A stretch of 64,000 bases of DNA from Pontibacter pudoricolor (lineage in GTDB: Bacteria; Bacteroidota; Bacteroidia; Cytophagales; Hymenobacteraceae). Below the pieces are notes generated by a model. It was given only the letters and a program-made list of their open reading frames with translations, was not told the DNA's origin and did not search any database. Where the stretch lies: NCBI RefSeq assembly GCF_010092985.1, contig NZ_CP048106.1, positions 310,001 through 374,000 of the forward strand. The letters run 5' to 3'. Positions 34,751-43,346 of the stretch are shown here, piece by piece. Each line of letters starts with the position of its first letter. Position 1 is the stretch's first letter. The position numbers were made by a program, and so were the translations under genes.

Positions 34751-35110
34751 ATGAGAACCAAGGCTACCACAAATCAGGTGGATGAATACATCGAGAAACT
34801 GAATCCTGAAAAAGTACATTTGGCGCAGGAAATCCGCCGCATCATACAGGGGTCGGTGTCGCACCTGGAAGAATGCGTGCGCTGGGATTACCCGTGTTAT
34901 TTCTTCTATGGTCCTGTTTGTTATTTCGCATCATCACGCAGTGGCATTCACTTTGGCTTCTTCAGGGGCAAAGAGCTCTCAGACCCGGCCCGCCGACTGG
35001 TTAGCCGCAATGGCCAGCCTTTTCACATCAAGATCCGCACAACCGATGATATTGACGAAGCCTACTTTGGCGAGCTGATCCGCGAAGCCGTACTACTTAA
35101 TCAGAATTAG
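34751..35110 (+). CDS. DUF1801 family protein
   Basis: 119 residues with the YdhG/DUF1801 pattern: a helical start (QVDEYIEKLNPEKVHLAQEIRRII), then EECVRWDYPCYFF and a SGIHFGFFRGKEL block. The function of the family is unknown; the fold resembles frataxin-like/steroid-binding small proteins. Its 3' end overlaps the convergent CDF gene by 14 bases, so the two antisense-overlap at their ends. Confidence 0.85.
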   Translation: MRTKATTNQVDEYIEKLNPEKVHLAQEIRRIIQGSVSHLEECVRWDYPCYFFYGPVCYFASSRSGIHFGFFRGKELSDPARRLVSRNGQPFHIKIRTTDDIDEAYFGELIREAVLLNQN

Positions 35111-36011
35111 GATTACTGCAGTCCTCGTGCTCGCACTCATACCCCGGCACTTCCAGCTCTACTGTTACATGTTGCACAGCCAGGTCAGCCATTAATTCCC
35201 GAATCCTGGTTTTTATAGTTTCAGTTTGCTCCAAGAGCAGGTTTTCTGATATTACAGCGTGTAGTGTCAGTACATTGTAGGTTCCATCCAGTGTCCAGCT
35301 ATGCAGGTCGTGTATCGATTGTATTTCCGGTAGCGCAAGCAACCGTTTCTGCACTTCATCGAGGTTAATATTCAGGGGCGTGCCCTGCAGCAGTATCTTC
35401 ATACTCTGGCGCAGGTTCTTTACTACATTGTAAAGTACGTAACATGTAATGCCTATCGATAACAGTGGATCAATAGCAGGCCAGTTAAAAAAATAAAGAA
35501 AAATACCGCCAACCAGCACCGCCACCCAGCCAAGTACATCTTCCATTAAATGCAGGCGCACTACCCGCTCGTTTATAGAACTATCGCCTTTTAACCTGAG
35601 CACCGCAGCCCCATTCACAACTATACCTAAAATGGCAAAACCGATCATGCCGACAGCATTCACCGGCTCCGGGTTCCAGATGCGTGGAATAGATTCGGAG
35701 AGGATAATAAAGGAACCTGCCAGCAGGATAACCGAATTAACAACGGCACCCAGTAGCGAGAAACGTTTGTACCCATACGAGAAACTACGGTCGCTCCCTT
35801 TCTTGGATAGCTTCTCGAAGTACCAGGCCAAACCCAGGGAGAGCGAATCACCCAGATCATGCAGGGCGTCTGACATTACGGCAACGCTGTTTATCCAGAA
35901 ACCACCTATAAACTCCAGTATGGTAAAACCCAGGTTCAGGAAAAAAGCTACTTTTATGTTGCTGCCGCCATGGTGGTGATGTGCGTGGTCTTGAGAATGG
36001 TTGTGTGCCAT
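35097..36011 (-). CDS. Cation diffusion facilitator (Zn/Cd efflux type)
   Basis: 304 residues, a proton-coupled divalent metal exporter of the CDF family in the inner membrane. There are six membrane helices. The metal site is DALHDLGD in helix 2 (HxxxD) with HLMEDVLG in helix 5. The His-rich N-terminus (MAHNHSQDHAHHHH) and Cys/His tail (ECEHEDCS) suit zinc or cadmium. The cytosolic C-terminal domain (about 205-290) is present. It is monocistronic. Confidence 0.95.
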   Translation of the reverse strand: MAHNHSQDHAHHHHGGSNIKVAFFLNLGFTILEFIGGFWINSVAVMSDALHDLGDSLSLGLAWYFEKLSKKGSDRSFSYGYKRFSLLGAVVNSVILLAGSFIILSESIPRIWNPEPVNAVGMIGFAILGIVVNGAAVLRLKGDSSINERVVRLHLMEDVLGWVAVLVGGIFLYFFNWPAIDPLLSIGITCYVLYNVVKNLRQSMKILLQGTPLNINLDEVQKRLLALPEIQSIHDLHSWTLDGTYNVLTLHAVISENLLLEQTETIKTRIRELMADLAVQHVTVELEVPGYECEHEDCSNPNSD

Positions 36012-36180
36012 AGTTTAAACAACGTAACGAACGTGCTTTTGATGTTTGCGCTTAACTTTAGTAGCTGTAAAGGTAAGATGCTATAAATGCGGATATAGCC
36101 CATAAGCATTACAAATACAATTAAAGTGTTAGCCAAAGAAAGCGAATTGTTTTGATTTTTTAGCCAAAATCAACAGTAAA

Positions 36181-36215
36181 CAGAAAAGCCCCGGTTTATG
36201 GCCGGGGCTTTTCTG
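36181..36215. terminator. Terminator of the small beta-barrel gene
   Basis: The arms CAGAAAAGCCCCGG and CCGGGGCTTTTCTG pair perfectly around a 7-base loop, 34 bases past the stop of the gene at 36250. It can act on both strands. Confidence 0.85.
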
Positions 36216-36249
36216 TTTTTATGATCAGCAATTTCTGCGTGAAATCTTA

Positions 36250-36843
36250 TTAATAGAACAGGTAGCTCAGCATCAGGAAAATAGTAGAGTTACGACGCTC
36301 CTGGCCTACAAACGGTCCTTCATCATCAATATCTTTCAGACCACCGGTATAGCGAACCTCCAGGCCAATATTGCTTGCGCCACGGTAACCAATACCAGCT
36401 GCATAACCCAGATCTATGCTATATGGATGGTCTGTTATATCGGTTTTTGTAGAAACTGTAGTATTGTTGTTAGTGGTTTCGGTTACACGTTTTGCTTTAA
36501 CCATGAACGATGCCTGTGGGCCCAGGTCAAAGAACAGGCCGCCAGCCGAAACATGCAGCAACAAAGGAACATCTACATAGTTTAATCTGAATCTGTCTTC
36601 GGTGCTGGCCGCTTCTCGCTGAGCTCCGCGGGAAGTATAGATCGCTTCCAGCTGTATTCCGATCAGTTCGTTTATGTGCTGCTGATAAAACAAGCCGGCT
36701 GCATAACCTACACGGTGATCATAGTTCTTTGCGTCATCGCCTTTGAAAGTAGCATACGTGCCACCAGCTTTAATGCCAAGCTGTTGTGCTGATACTGCAA
36801 ACGTGAGCGAGAAAAAGCAAAATAATAGTACAATTTTTTTCAT
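36250..36843 (-). CDS. PorT-like outer-membrane beta-barrel protein
   Basis: 197 residues with a signal peptide ending AVSAQ (about residue 19), then barrel strands with the features of the PorT/outer-membrane beta-barrel family (LGIKAGGTYATF, GYAAGLFYQQ, YVDVPLLL, GIGYRG), ending in aromatic SYLFY as expected for BAM insertion. Function unknown. An inverted repeat lies about 60 bases upstream. Confidence 0.85.
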   Translation of the reverse strand: MKKIVLLFCFFSLTFAVSAQQLGIKAGGTYATFKGDDAKNYDHRVGYAAGLFYQQHINELIGIQLEAIYTSRGAQREAASTEDRFRLNYVDVPLLLHVSAGGLFFDLGPQASFMVKAKRVTETTNNNTTVSTKTDITDHPYSIDLGYAAGIGYRGASNIGLEVRYTGGLKDIDDEGPFVGQERRNSTIFLMLSYLFY

Positions 36844-36900
36844 GAGTGTAATTTCTGATAGTTATGTATTCCACAGTCGTAGCCCTTGCTAAGGCATCAA

Positions 36901-36919
36901 TTACATTAAAATAATGTAA
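36901..36919. promoter_or_regulatory. Operator-like inverted repeat
   Basis: TTACATTA and TAATGTAA are perfect 8-base arms around AAA, 58 bases upstream of the beta-barrel start. The size and symmetry suit a dimeric regulator. In AT-rich DNA such repeats also arise by chance. Confidence 0.35.
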
Positions 36920-36945
36920 ATTTTAAGGGCAGCAAAAGTGCAAAT

Positions 36946-36982
36946 AAAAAAGCCTTGCTGCAAAAATCAGCAAGGCTTTTTT
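36946..36982 (-). terminator. Terminator of the low-complexity protein gene
   Basis: The arms AAAAAAGCCTTGCTG and CAGCAAGGCTTTTTT pair perfectly around a 7-base loop, 75 bases past the stop of the minus-strand gene at 37058. Confidence 0.85.
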
Positions 36983-37057
36983 GTGGAGTTTCATCCACTA
37001 TTCAAATGTAGAAGCTACCATTGGTACCCGTAAGAATAACGGGGCCGGTTGTAAGCT

Positions 37058-38065
37058 CTACCACTCATAGTCTCTGCGCGATGATGATCCGTAAGAGTAG
37101 GGAGGCCCGCTATAGCTGCCTGATGACGATGATCTGCCGCTCCCATAGCGGTTGTAGTCGGTGTCATGTTCGCGGTCTCGCATCTCATCCATTCTTCTTC
37201 TGCGTTCTGCTTCTTCATCCCCGAACCATGATTTTATCTCATCGCCGGCACGGTCAAAAAAGCCACGGTCTTCGTCTCTGTCGCGGTAGCCTCTGCTATA
37301 GTCGCTGATGTTGCGGTCTCTGTCGTAGCTGCCTGATCCGTAGCTAGATGAGCCATAGCTTGAGCCTCTGTCTCTGTCATGGCTGCCTGAGCCATAACCG
37401 GTGCTCATGCTGCCATAAGAAGAGCCGCGGCCATAGTTAGAGGAACCTGATCCATAGTTGGAACTACCATAACCTGCGCTTCCAGAGCCATAGTTTGATG
37501 AACCATAGTTTGAGCTGCCAGAGCCGTAACGGTTGCCATGACTAGTGCCTGCACCGTAACTGCTGCCATATGAGCTTCTGCTTCTGTTATCGTCATCATC
37601 TGTCATGCGGTCCCAGGCATTCGAAACGCGGTTTTTTGTACGATCCCATGCATTTTCGATCTTGTCGCCTGCTCTGTCCCAGGTGTCGTGGCTGCTGCGG
37701 TCGTAGTCACTGCCGTAGCGGGAGCCTGATGTACCCATGTTTCTGTTATAGTTTGATGAGCCGTAGCCAGAAGAGGAGCCGTAACCAGAAGAGCCATAGC
37801 CCGAAGTACCGTAGTTGCTGCCCGAGCCATAGTTACTACCAGTAGATCCGGCAGAACGACCATACGTAGAACCGCTGCCATAACCTGAGCCTGAACTATA
37901 GTCGCGGCCGGTAGTTAGATTAGAACCTGTTCTGTTAGCTCTGTTTCTATAATCACTGCTGCTGCTATTTAAATTGTCGGAATAATAATTTCCGGACGAG
38001 CCTCTGGACTCAGTTCGATAGTTGTCGCTGTACGGGTTGTAACCCGAGTTTTCATAGCTTCTCAT
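37058..38065 (-). CDS. Ser/Tyr/Gly-rich low-complexity protein
   Basis: 335 residues, mostly intrinsically disordered: dozens of GYGSS, SNYGSG and SYGSG units, resembling the low-complexity domains of FUS-type proteins. Three short amphipathic segments interrupt it: DRAGDKIENAW, DRTKNRVSNAW and DRAGDEIKSWFGDEEAERRR near the C-terminus; the last is a recognisable SWFGDEEA motif. No signal peptide. The start was set at MRSYENSG (38065); the frame is open to 38131, but that extension has no low-complexity character. Function unknown. The repeats also open long false frames on both strands. Confidence 0.8.
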   Translation of the reverse strand: MRSYENSGYNPYSDNYRTESRGSSGNYYSDNLNSSSSDYRNRANRTGSNLTTGRDYSSGSGYGSGSTYGRSAGSTGSNYGSGSNYGTSGYGSSGYGSSSGYGSSNYNRNMGTSGSRYGSDYDRSSHDTWDRAGDKIENAWDRTKNRVSNAWDRMTDDDDNRSRSSYGSSYGAGTSHGNRYGSGSSNYGSSNYGSGSAGYGSSNYGSGSSNYGRGSSYGSMSTGYGSGSHDRDRGSSYGSSSYGSGSYDRDRNISDYSRGYRDRDEDRGFFDRAGDEIKSWFGDEEAERRRRMDEMRDREHDTDYNRYGSGRSSSSGSYSGPPYSYGSSSRRDYEW

Positions 38066-38488
38066 AGATTTTTTGGGTTTTCGATTAATAAAAAATACAA
38101 AACAATTGCTGCCCGGCAGTTGCCAATGCAACGTGCTTTTTTACGGTTCATTCAGCATTAAGTTATCTGAAGAACCAGTGGTCGGGTGTATTCATGAGCA
38201 GGTTACAACGATAGCTTTTGCACTGTAAACGGAGGGATTTAGCCATTTCAGTCAAATAAATCATGCACTGCTTTTACCGAATAAGCTGAACTACCTACCT
38301 GCTAATTACACGATACATAACAACTGACAAACCTTTATTTGAATTATTGTACTATGCTAACAATATAGTTTCTTTTGGATGGTTTTTTTAAAAATAATGT
38401 TCTTCTTAATTGACTGTAAATTAAATGGTTTGTACTTTGGTTTCACTTAAAAAGCGCGCGAACTTGAACTATTAAATGGTATTTTATA
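38066..38488. other. Divergent intergenic region
   Basis: About 420 bases between the starts of the low-complexity gene and the lipoprotein gene. It is AT-rich towards its right end. I see no gene or structured RNA, and presumably it holds both promoters. Confidence 0.5.
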
Positions 38489-38519
38489 GTTGTAAGCTCT
38501 TTGAGAAGATTAACTTTTA
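38489..38519 (+). promoter_or_regulatory. Bacteroidota-type promoter of the lipoprotein gene
   Basis: GTTG at 38489-38492, 19 bases, then TAACTTTT at 38512-38519, 14 bases before the ATG. Its geometry is the same as that of the promoters at 11640 and 21451. Confidence 0.55.
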
Positions 38520-38532
38520 GCCAATACATACC

Positions 38533-38925
38533 ATGAGATTGAAAACAATACTGGCTTCTATGCTCGCCATAGTAGCCTTATCAGGTTGCGACGACCTGCT
38601 GGAAGAGGATAATATGGCACCAGATGGTTCTAACCCCAGCTTAACTATTAATAACCCAACTAATAACCAGTCTGTAAGCCAGGCAAAGGGACTTCGCATC
38701 TATGTTACAGCCGTAGATAAGGATGCCGTAAAAGTAGATGTTGCTGTAAAAGGTGATGAAACAAGTTTTATCACATACAGCAAAGTGTCACGCAAACATG
38801 TTGTTGATTTTGATACGCTTGTTTCTGTTGAAAACCTGGCACCTGGTACCTACCAGTTGGTGGTTCGGGCAACCGATGGCCGTACAAACGTTTCGGAAGA
38901 GCAGGTAAATTTTACCCTTCAATAA
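38533..38925 (+). CDS. Small lipoprotein with Ig-like domain
   Basis: 130 residues. A lipobox ALSGC ends the signal peptide (Cys19). A short acidic linker (DDLLEEDNMAPDG) follows, then a single beta-sandwich of about 95 residues (TINNPTNNQSVSQAKGLRIYV ... TYQLVVRATDG). The fold resembles bacterial Ig-like/cadherin-like domains. The acidic residues right after Cys fit the surface-export signal of Bacteroidota lipoproteins. Function unknown. Confidence 0.82.
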   Translation: MRLKTILASMLAIVALSGCDDLLEEDNMAPDGSNPSLTINNPTNNQSVSQAKGLRIYVTAVDKDAVKVDVAVKGDETSFITYSKVSRKHVVDFDTLVSVENLAPGTYQLVVRATDGRTNVSEEQVNFTLQ

Positions 38926-38948
38926 AGGCAAACAACTTTACTATACAT

Positions 38949-38987
38949 AAACAGAATGGGCAACTATAGCAGTTGCCCATTCTGTTT
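38949..38987. terminator. Terminator with octamer in the loop
   Basis: The arms AAACAGAATGGGCAACT and AGTTGCCCATTCTGTTT pair perfectly around ATAGC. An AACTATAG octamer spans the loop and the top of the stem (38962-38969). It separates the lipoprotein gene from convergent topB. Confidence 0.85.
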
Positions 38988-39001
38988 ATGTGCCAGGCGG
39001 A

Positions 39002-41449
39002 TTAGAATTGGTATACTACCTGCCACTGGTCATTTATAGTTAGCGCTGCTTCAAAGGCATTACCGGTTTTATGCGATATAAAGCCTTTAATTTTCCCTGT
39101 TTTGCCTTTGGTAAGTAAAGTGGTGATCTGTTTTTCAGAAAGCGTTTTGCCGCCAATCTCAAATGGTACCTTAAACTGGCAACCTTCCCGGAAGCGACTG
39201 CAACCATACGCCGTACTTCCTTTCAGCATTTTGCCTTGCTTGCATCGCGGGCAGGTCGCAAACGGGTCGGCAGCAGGTTTCTTTTCCGCTACTTCTACCT
39301 GTATCTGCTGGCTATTCAGTTTCAGTATCCCGTCAAAGCTATTCCCATCGGCACCCTGCAAACCTTTTATAGTTGGCGTTTTGCCTTTTGTGAGCAGGGC
39401 GGTCACCTGTTTCTCGTTCAGCGGCTTGCCAAACTGCTCAATCGGAATTAAGAAGCGGCAGCCGTCTTTGTAGCGGATGCAGCCATACGCTGACGACCCT
39501 TTCACAATATAGCCTTGCTGGCAGGCAGGGCAGGAGCCAAGTCCCTGTGTTGGTGTTGCTGTTTTCTCTTTTGCTGCGGCTGGTTTTTTAGTTTTGGCTA
39601 TAGTTGTGTTAGCTTTTGCCGGTGCAGCGGTGCTTGCCTGTGGTTCTATAGTTACCGTGGCGGTATCGTATTTTACTTCCTGCACCAGGCTAATTACAAA
39701 GTTCTGTAGTTCCTGCAAAAAGGCTTCAGCTTTAAACTCACCACCCTCAATCTGGCGCAGCTTCTTTTCCCATTGCCCGGTCATCTCCGCCGACTTCAGT
39801 GTCTGGTTTTTTATCACGCCAATCAGGTCAATGCCCATTTGTGTCGGGATGATCTTCTTTTTGTCTTTGCGGATGTACTGGCGTTTATAAAGTGTTTCGA
39901 TAATAGCAGCACGGGTTGACGGTCGTCCGATTCCGTTCTCTTTCAGGGCATCTTTCAGCTCTTCGTCTTCCATCTGTTTTCCGGCAGTTTCCATGGCGCG
40001 CAGCAGTGTTGCTTCCGTGTACTCCTTCGGCGGATTGGTCATTTTCCTCTCCAGCAAAGGCTCGTGCGGCCCGTGTTCGCCTTTATCGAAATGCGGTAAT
40101 ACGCCGGTTGTTACTTCTTCAGCTTCGCCTTCTTTGGCAGGTGCATCCGGTTTAATATCTTCCGCACCATACAACACGCGCCAGCCCGGTTCCAGAATTT
40201 GCTTACCTCTAACTCTGAACGCATAGCCCGCCGACTCTGCATTAACAGTTGTGTTACTAACTATACAATCCGGGTAAAAAGCTGCTAAAAAACGACGCGT
40301 AATAATATCATATACATCCGCTTCGCGGCCATACAGTCCGTTGGCCGATGAACCGGTTGGAATAATGGCGTGGTGATCGGTTACTTTGTTATTATTGAAT
40401 ACTTTCTTGGTCTTCCGGATCTTATCCTGCAGCAGCGGTGCTACTTCATTTCTATAGTTGTCCAATCCCTGCAAAATGCCCGGAATTTTCGGGTAAATGT
40501 CATCCGGCAAATAGGTGGTATCTACACGCGGATAGGAAACCACTTTTTTCTCGTACAGGCTCTGCACGGTTTTCAGGGTCTCATCAGCAGACATACCCAG
40601 TTTGTTGTTGCATTCTATCTGCAGCGAGGTCAGGTCGAATAGGTTACGCGGTGCTTCGGTTCCTTTCTTGGTCTCTACGTCAGTTATAGTTAGTTCGGCC
40701 TGTTTAATGGCCTCCATAATCTTCTGGGCATCCTCCTCTTTCTGGAAACGGCCGTTGGTGCTGGCAAAGGTTACATCGCGGTAAACAGTTTTCAGTTCCC
40801 AGAAAGGCTGCGGCACAAAGTTGGCGATCTCGTGGTGGCGGTTAACCAGCATGGCCAGTGTAGGTGTCTGCACGCGACCAATAGATAAGGTCTGGCGACT
40901 ACCGTTTGCATATTTCAGCGTAAACAGACGGGTAGCATTTAAGCCAAGCAACCAGTCGCCGATGGCGCGGCTTTTACCAGCCTGGTACAACAAGTCGAAC
41001 TCAGAACCTTCACGAAGTTTGGCAAATCCCTGTCGTATGGCTTCCTCCGTAAGTGACGATATCCAGAGCCGTTTGAAAGGTTTTCTGTATTTGGCTTCGG
41101 TCAGTACCCAGCGCTGAATCACTTCTCCTTCCTGGCCGGCATCCCCGCAGTTTATTACTTCTTCGGCGTTATCTAAAAGTTGTTTGATGATCTTGAACTG
41201 CTTCTGCACGCCGCTGTCCTGCATCAGCTTAATGCCATACTGTTCCGGCAGCATAGGCAGGTCGTGTATGCTCCAGCGTTTCCATTCAGGGCGGTAATCG
41301 TCGGGTTCGCGCAGGGTGCAGAAGTGCCCGAACGTCCAGGTTACCTGGTAGCCGTTACCTTCAAAATAGCCGTCCTTCTTTGTTCTGGCCCCAATTACGT
41401 TGGCAATTTCGCGGGCCACACTCGGTTTTTCAGCAATGCAAACTTTCAA
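39002..41449 (-). CDS. topB: DNA topoisomerase III
   Basis: Type IA topoisomerase that relaxes and decatenates DNA. It has the TOPRIM N-terminus (CIAEKPSVAREIA; CGDAGQEGE with the acidic metal site), a single-strand-binding arch, and the active-site Tyr in VVSYPRVDT near residue 310. Two C-terminal Zn ribbons (CPACQQG...C...C and CPRCKQG...C...C) carry topoisomerase C-terminal repeats. 815 residues. The start is TTG at 41449: an in-frame stop lies just upstream, and MKVCIAEKPS is the expected N-terminus. Four octamer sites lie inside. Confidence 0.95.
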   Translation of the reverse strand: MKVCIAEKPSVAREIANVIGARTKKDGYFEGNGYQVTWTFGHFCTLREPDDYRPEWKRWSIHDLPMLPEQYGIKLMQDSGVQKQFKIIKQLLDNAEEVINCGDAGQEGEVIQRWVLTEAKYRKPFKRLWISSLTEEAIRQGFAKLREGSEFDLLYQAGKSRAIGDWLLGLNATRLFTLKYANGSRQTLSIGRVQTPTLAMLVNRHHEIANFVPQPFWELKTVYRDVTFASTNGRFQKEEDAQKIMEAIKQAELTITDVETKKGTEAPRNLFDLTSLQIECNNKLGMSADETLKTVQSLYEKKVVSYPRVDTTYLPDDIYPKIPGILQGLDNYRNEVAPLLQDKIRKTKKVFNNNKVTDHHAIIPTGSSANGLYGREADVYDIITRRFLAAFYPDCIVSNTTVNAESAGYAFRVRGKQILEPGWRVLYGAEDIKPDAPAKEGEAEEVTTGVLPHFDKGEHGPHEPLLERKMTNPPKEYTEATLLRAMETAGKQMEDEELKDALKENGIGRPSTRAAIIETLYKRQYIRKDKKKIIPTQMGIDLIGVIKNQTLKSAEMTGQWEKKLRQIEGGEFKAEAFLQELQNFVISLVQEVKYDTATVTIEPQASTAAPAKANTTIAKTKKPAAAKEKTATPTQGLGSCPACQQGYIVKGSSAYGCIRYKDGCRFLIPIEQFGKPLNEKQVTALLTKGKTPTIKGLQGADGNSFDGILKLNSQQIQVEVAEKKPAADPFATCPRCKQGKMLKGSTAYGCSRFREGCQFKVPFEIGGKTLSEKQITTLLTKGKTGKIKGFISHKTGNAFEAALTINDQWQVVYQF

Positions 41450-41558
41450 GCTCTTGTATCCTTTCTGGTATAACTATAGAATTCAAATTTAACGCTTTTA
41501 TGCGGGAATCTGTACCTTTTAACTAAATTGCACGCTTACATCAGGCCACATTTTACAC

Positions 41559-42431
41559 ATGAAAGTAAGCGGTTTTACCTTTGTCCGGAATGCTATCAGG
41601 TACGACTACCCTGTAGTGGAAGCTATTAAATCTATACTTCCGGTGTGCGACGAGGTAGTAGTTGCAGTGGGCAATTCTGAAGATGACACGCTGGGCCTGA
41701 TCCGGAGTATAGCTTCCCCCAAGATCCGTATCATTGAAACTGTCTGGGATGATTCGTTACGGGAGGGTGGGCGTGTGCTGGCCGAGGAAACCAACAAAGC
41801 TTTTGCCGCCATCTCGCCGGATGCTGACTGGGCCTTTTACATACAGGGTGATGAAGTAGTGCACGAGCAGTACCTGCCGGCAATAAAAAAGGCGATGGAA
41901 CAGTATAAGGATGTTGCGAAAGTGGATGGCCTGCTGTTCAACTATAAGCACTTCTATGGATCTTACGACTTTGTTGGCGAATCGACGCGCTGGTACCGCA
42001 GGGAGGTACGGATAGTGAGAAACCGGAAAGATGTTTTTTCTTACCACGATGCGCAGGGCTTCCGGAAGGGAGAAAATGTGAAGCTGAATGTGAAGCTGAT
42101 CGACGCTTTTGTGTACCATTATGGTTGGGTAAAAGACCCGCGTGCCATGCAGGACAAACAAAAAAGCTTTAACCGCCTGTATCATACCGACGAATGGGTT
42201 GAAAAGAACATTGCCACTGCCGATGAATTTGATTATTCAGGTGTAGACGCACTGGGGCTCTTTAAAGGTACACACCCGGCTGTTATGCAGGACCGCATAA
42301 ACAGGATTAACTGGCAGTTTGATTACGACCTGAGTTTCCGCCGTTTCAGCCTGAAAGATAGGATCAGATTATTTGTAGAAAGCCTGACCGGTTACCGCCT
42401 GTGGGAATACAAAAACTATAAGCATATCTGA
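41559..42431 (+). CDS. Family 2-type glycosyltransferase
   Basis: 290 residues, GT-A fold: FTFVRNAIRYDYP at the N-terminus, CDEVVVAVGNSEDDT, and the DxD-like metal site in FYIQGDEVVHE. Domains of this kind transfer a sugar from a nucleotide donor to an unknown acceptor, possibly a surface glycan. No membrane helix. Not in a polysaccharide cluster. No AACTATAG octamer lies inside. Confidence 0.85.
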   Translation: MKVSGFTFVRNAIRYDYPVVEAIKSILPVCDEVVVAVGNSEDDTLGLIRSIASPKIRIIETVWDDSLREGGRVLAEETNKAFAAISPDADWAFYIQGDEVVHEQYLPAIKKAMEQYKDVAKVDGLLFNYKHFYGSYDFVGESTRWYRREVRIVRNRKDVFSYHDAQGFRKGENVKLNVKLIDAFVYHYGWVKDPRAMQDKQKSFNRLYHTDEWVEKNIATADEFDYSGVDALGLFKGTHPAVMQDRINRINWQFDYDLSFRRFSLKDRIRLFVESLTGYRLWEYKNYKHI

Positions 42432-42517
42432 TTTTAGGCTATTCCGGAGAATTATTTAATAACCGCCCAAACAAATAATTGCACTGCAGGTATATACTAT
42501 CAAATATATACTTGTTT

Positions 42518-43342
42518 ATGCATTTCAATAATTCCTTATCTGCCTGGCTCACTAAATTTTTAATGGTTGTGTTGGCTCTGCCAATGCTGTCCTGCGAAAA
42601 GTTTGAATACAGCCCCTATGAAGTACGGCTCGACAAAGATGAGCTACAGATAAATCAGCGTAATATCGACAAGATACAGGCACTGAACATTTCACCTTCC
42701 GAAGTCCTGCGATTTATACTCATCGCCGATACACAGGGTTTTTATGAAGAGAATGAAATACTGGTAAGTCACATTAACCGTAATTTTCCTGATGCAGATT
42801 TCCTGTTACTGGGCGGCGATATCACTGATTTCGGGCTGGTAAAGGAATTTACGATGGTGAACGACGAATTTAAAAAACTGAAAATGCCGTATGTGGCGGT
42901 AGTTGGCAACCACGATGCAATCAATAATGGCAAAGAGGTTTTTCAGGCGATGTATGGCAAATTCGACATCAGCTTTAAAGTAGCCAATAAAAAGTTTATT
43001 CTTCTGAACACCAACTACCTGGAGTTCGATAAAAAAGTGCCTGACCTGGTGTGGCTCGAAAATGAACTGAAAGATGCAGCCAGCTACGATCATGTTTTCG
43101 TAATGTCTCATATCGCACCTATCAGCAACGAATTTGGTAAGGAAAAAGCTGAAATTTATGAACGCCTCCTGAGCCAGTACAATGTTAGTTTCTCGTTGCA
43201 CGGGCACAGCCATACCTACCAGTTTTATACCCCCGAAAACAGCACTGTTCCTCACCTTATAGCTGGCTCTACTGAAAAGCTGGAGTACATTGTTTTTACA
43301 GTGGCAGGGGATAAGGTGTCATTTGAACGCGTAAAAATTTAA
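42518..43342 (+). CDS. Metallophosphoesterase lipoprotein
   Basis: 274 residues. A signal peptide with lipobox MLSC is followed by a calcineurin-like fold: ADTQG (motif I, with Gln where His is common), LGGDITD, VGNHDA, MSHIAP and LHGHSH. The five metal-binding blocks are complete except for that His to Gln change. The likely role is hydrolysis of phosphoesters at the cell surface or periplasm. The start was set at the ATG at 42518, since an earlier TTG adds no signal-like sequence. It is followed 4 bases later by the next gene. Confidence 0.88.
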   Translation: MHFNNSLSAWLTKFLMVVLALPMLSCEKFEYSPYEVRLDKDELQINQRNIDKIQALNISPSEVLRFILIADTQGFYEENEILVSHINRNFPDADFLLLGGDITDFGLVKEFTMVNDEFKKLKMPYVAVVGNHDAINNGKEVFQAMYGKFDISFKVANKKFILLNTNYLEFDKKVPDLVWLENELKDAASYDHVFVMSHIAPISNEFGKEKAEIYERLLSQYNVSFSLHGHSHTYQFYTPENSTVPHLIAGSTEKLEYIVFTVAGDKVSFERVKI

Positions 43343-43346
43343 TACC

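Noticed and set aside
37405-37881. Frames in other phases (Met/Ala/Thr-rich and Cys/Arg-rich) across the low-complexity gene
   Set aside because: They are by-products of the Ser/Tyr/Gly codon repeats; only the 37058-38065 frame ends with non-repetitive conserved segments.
37058-38065. CRISPR-like array
   Set aside because: The direct repeats are short, irregular and in frame with a protein; no spacer/repeat periodicity and no cas genes.
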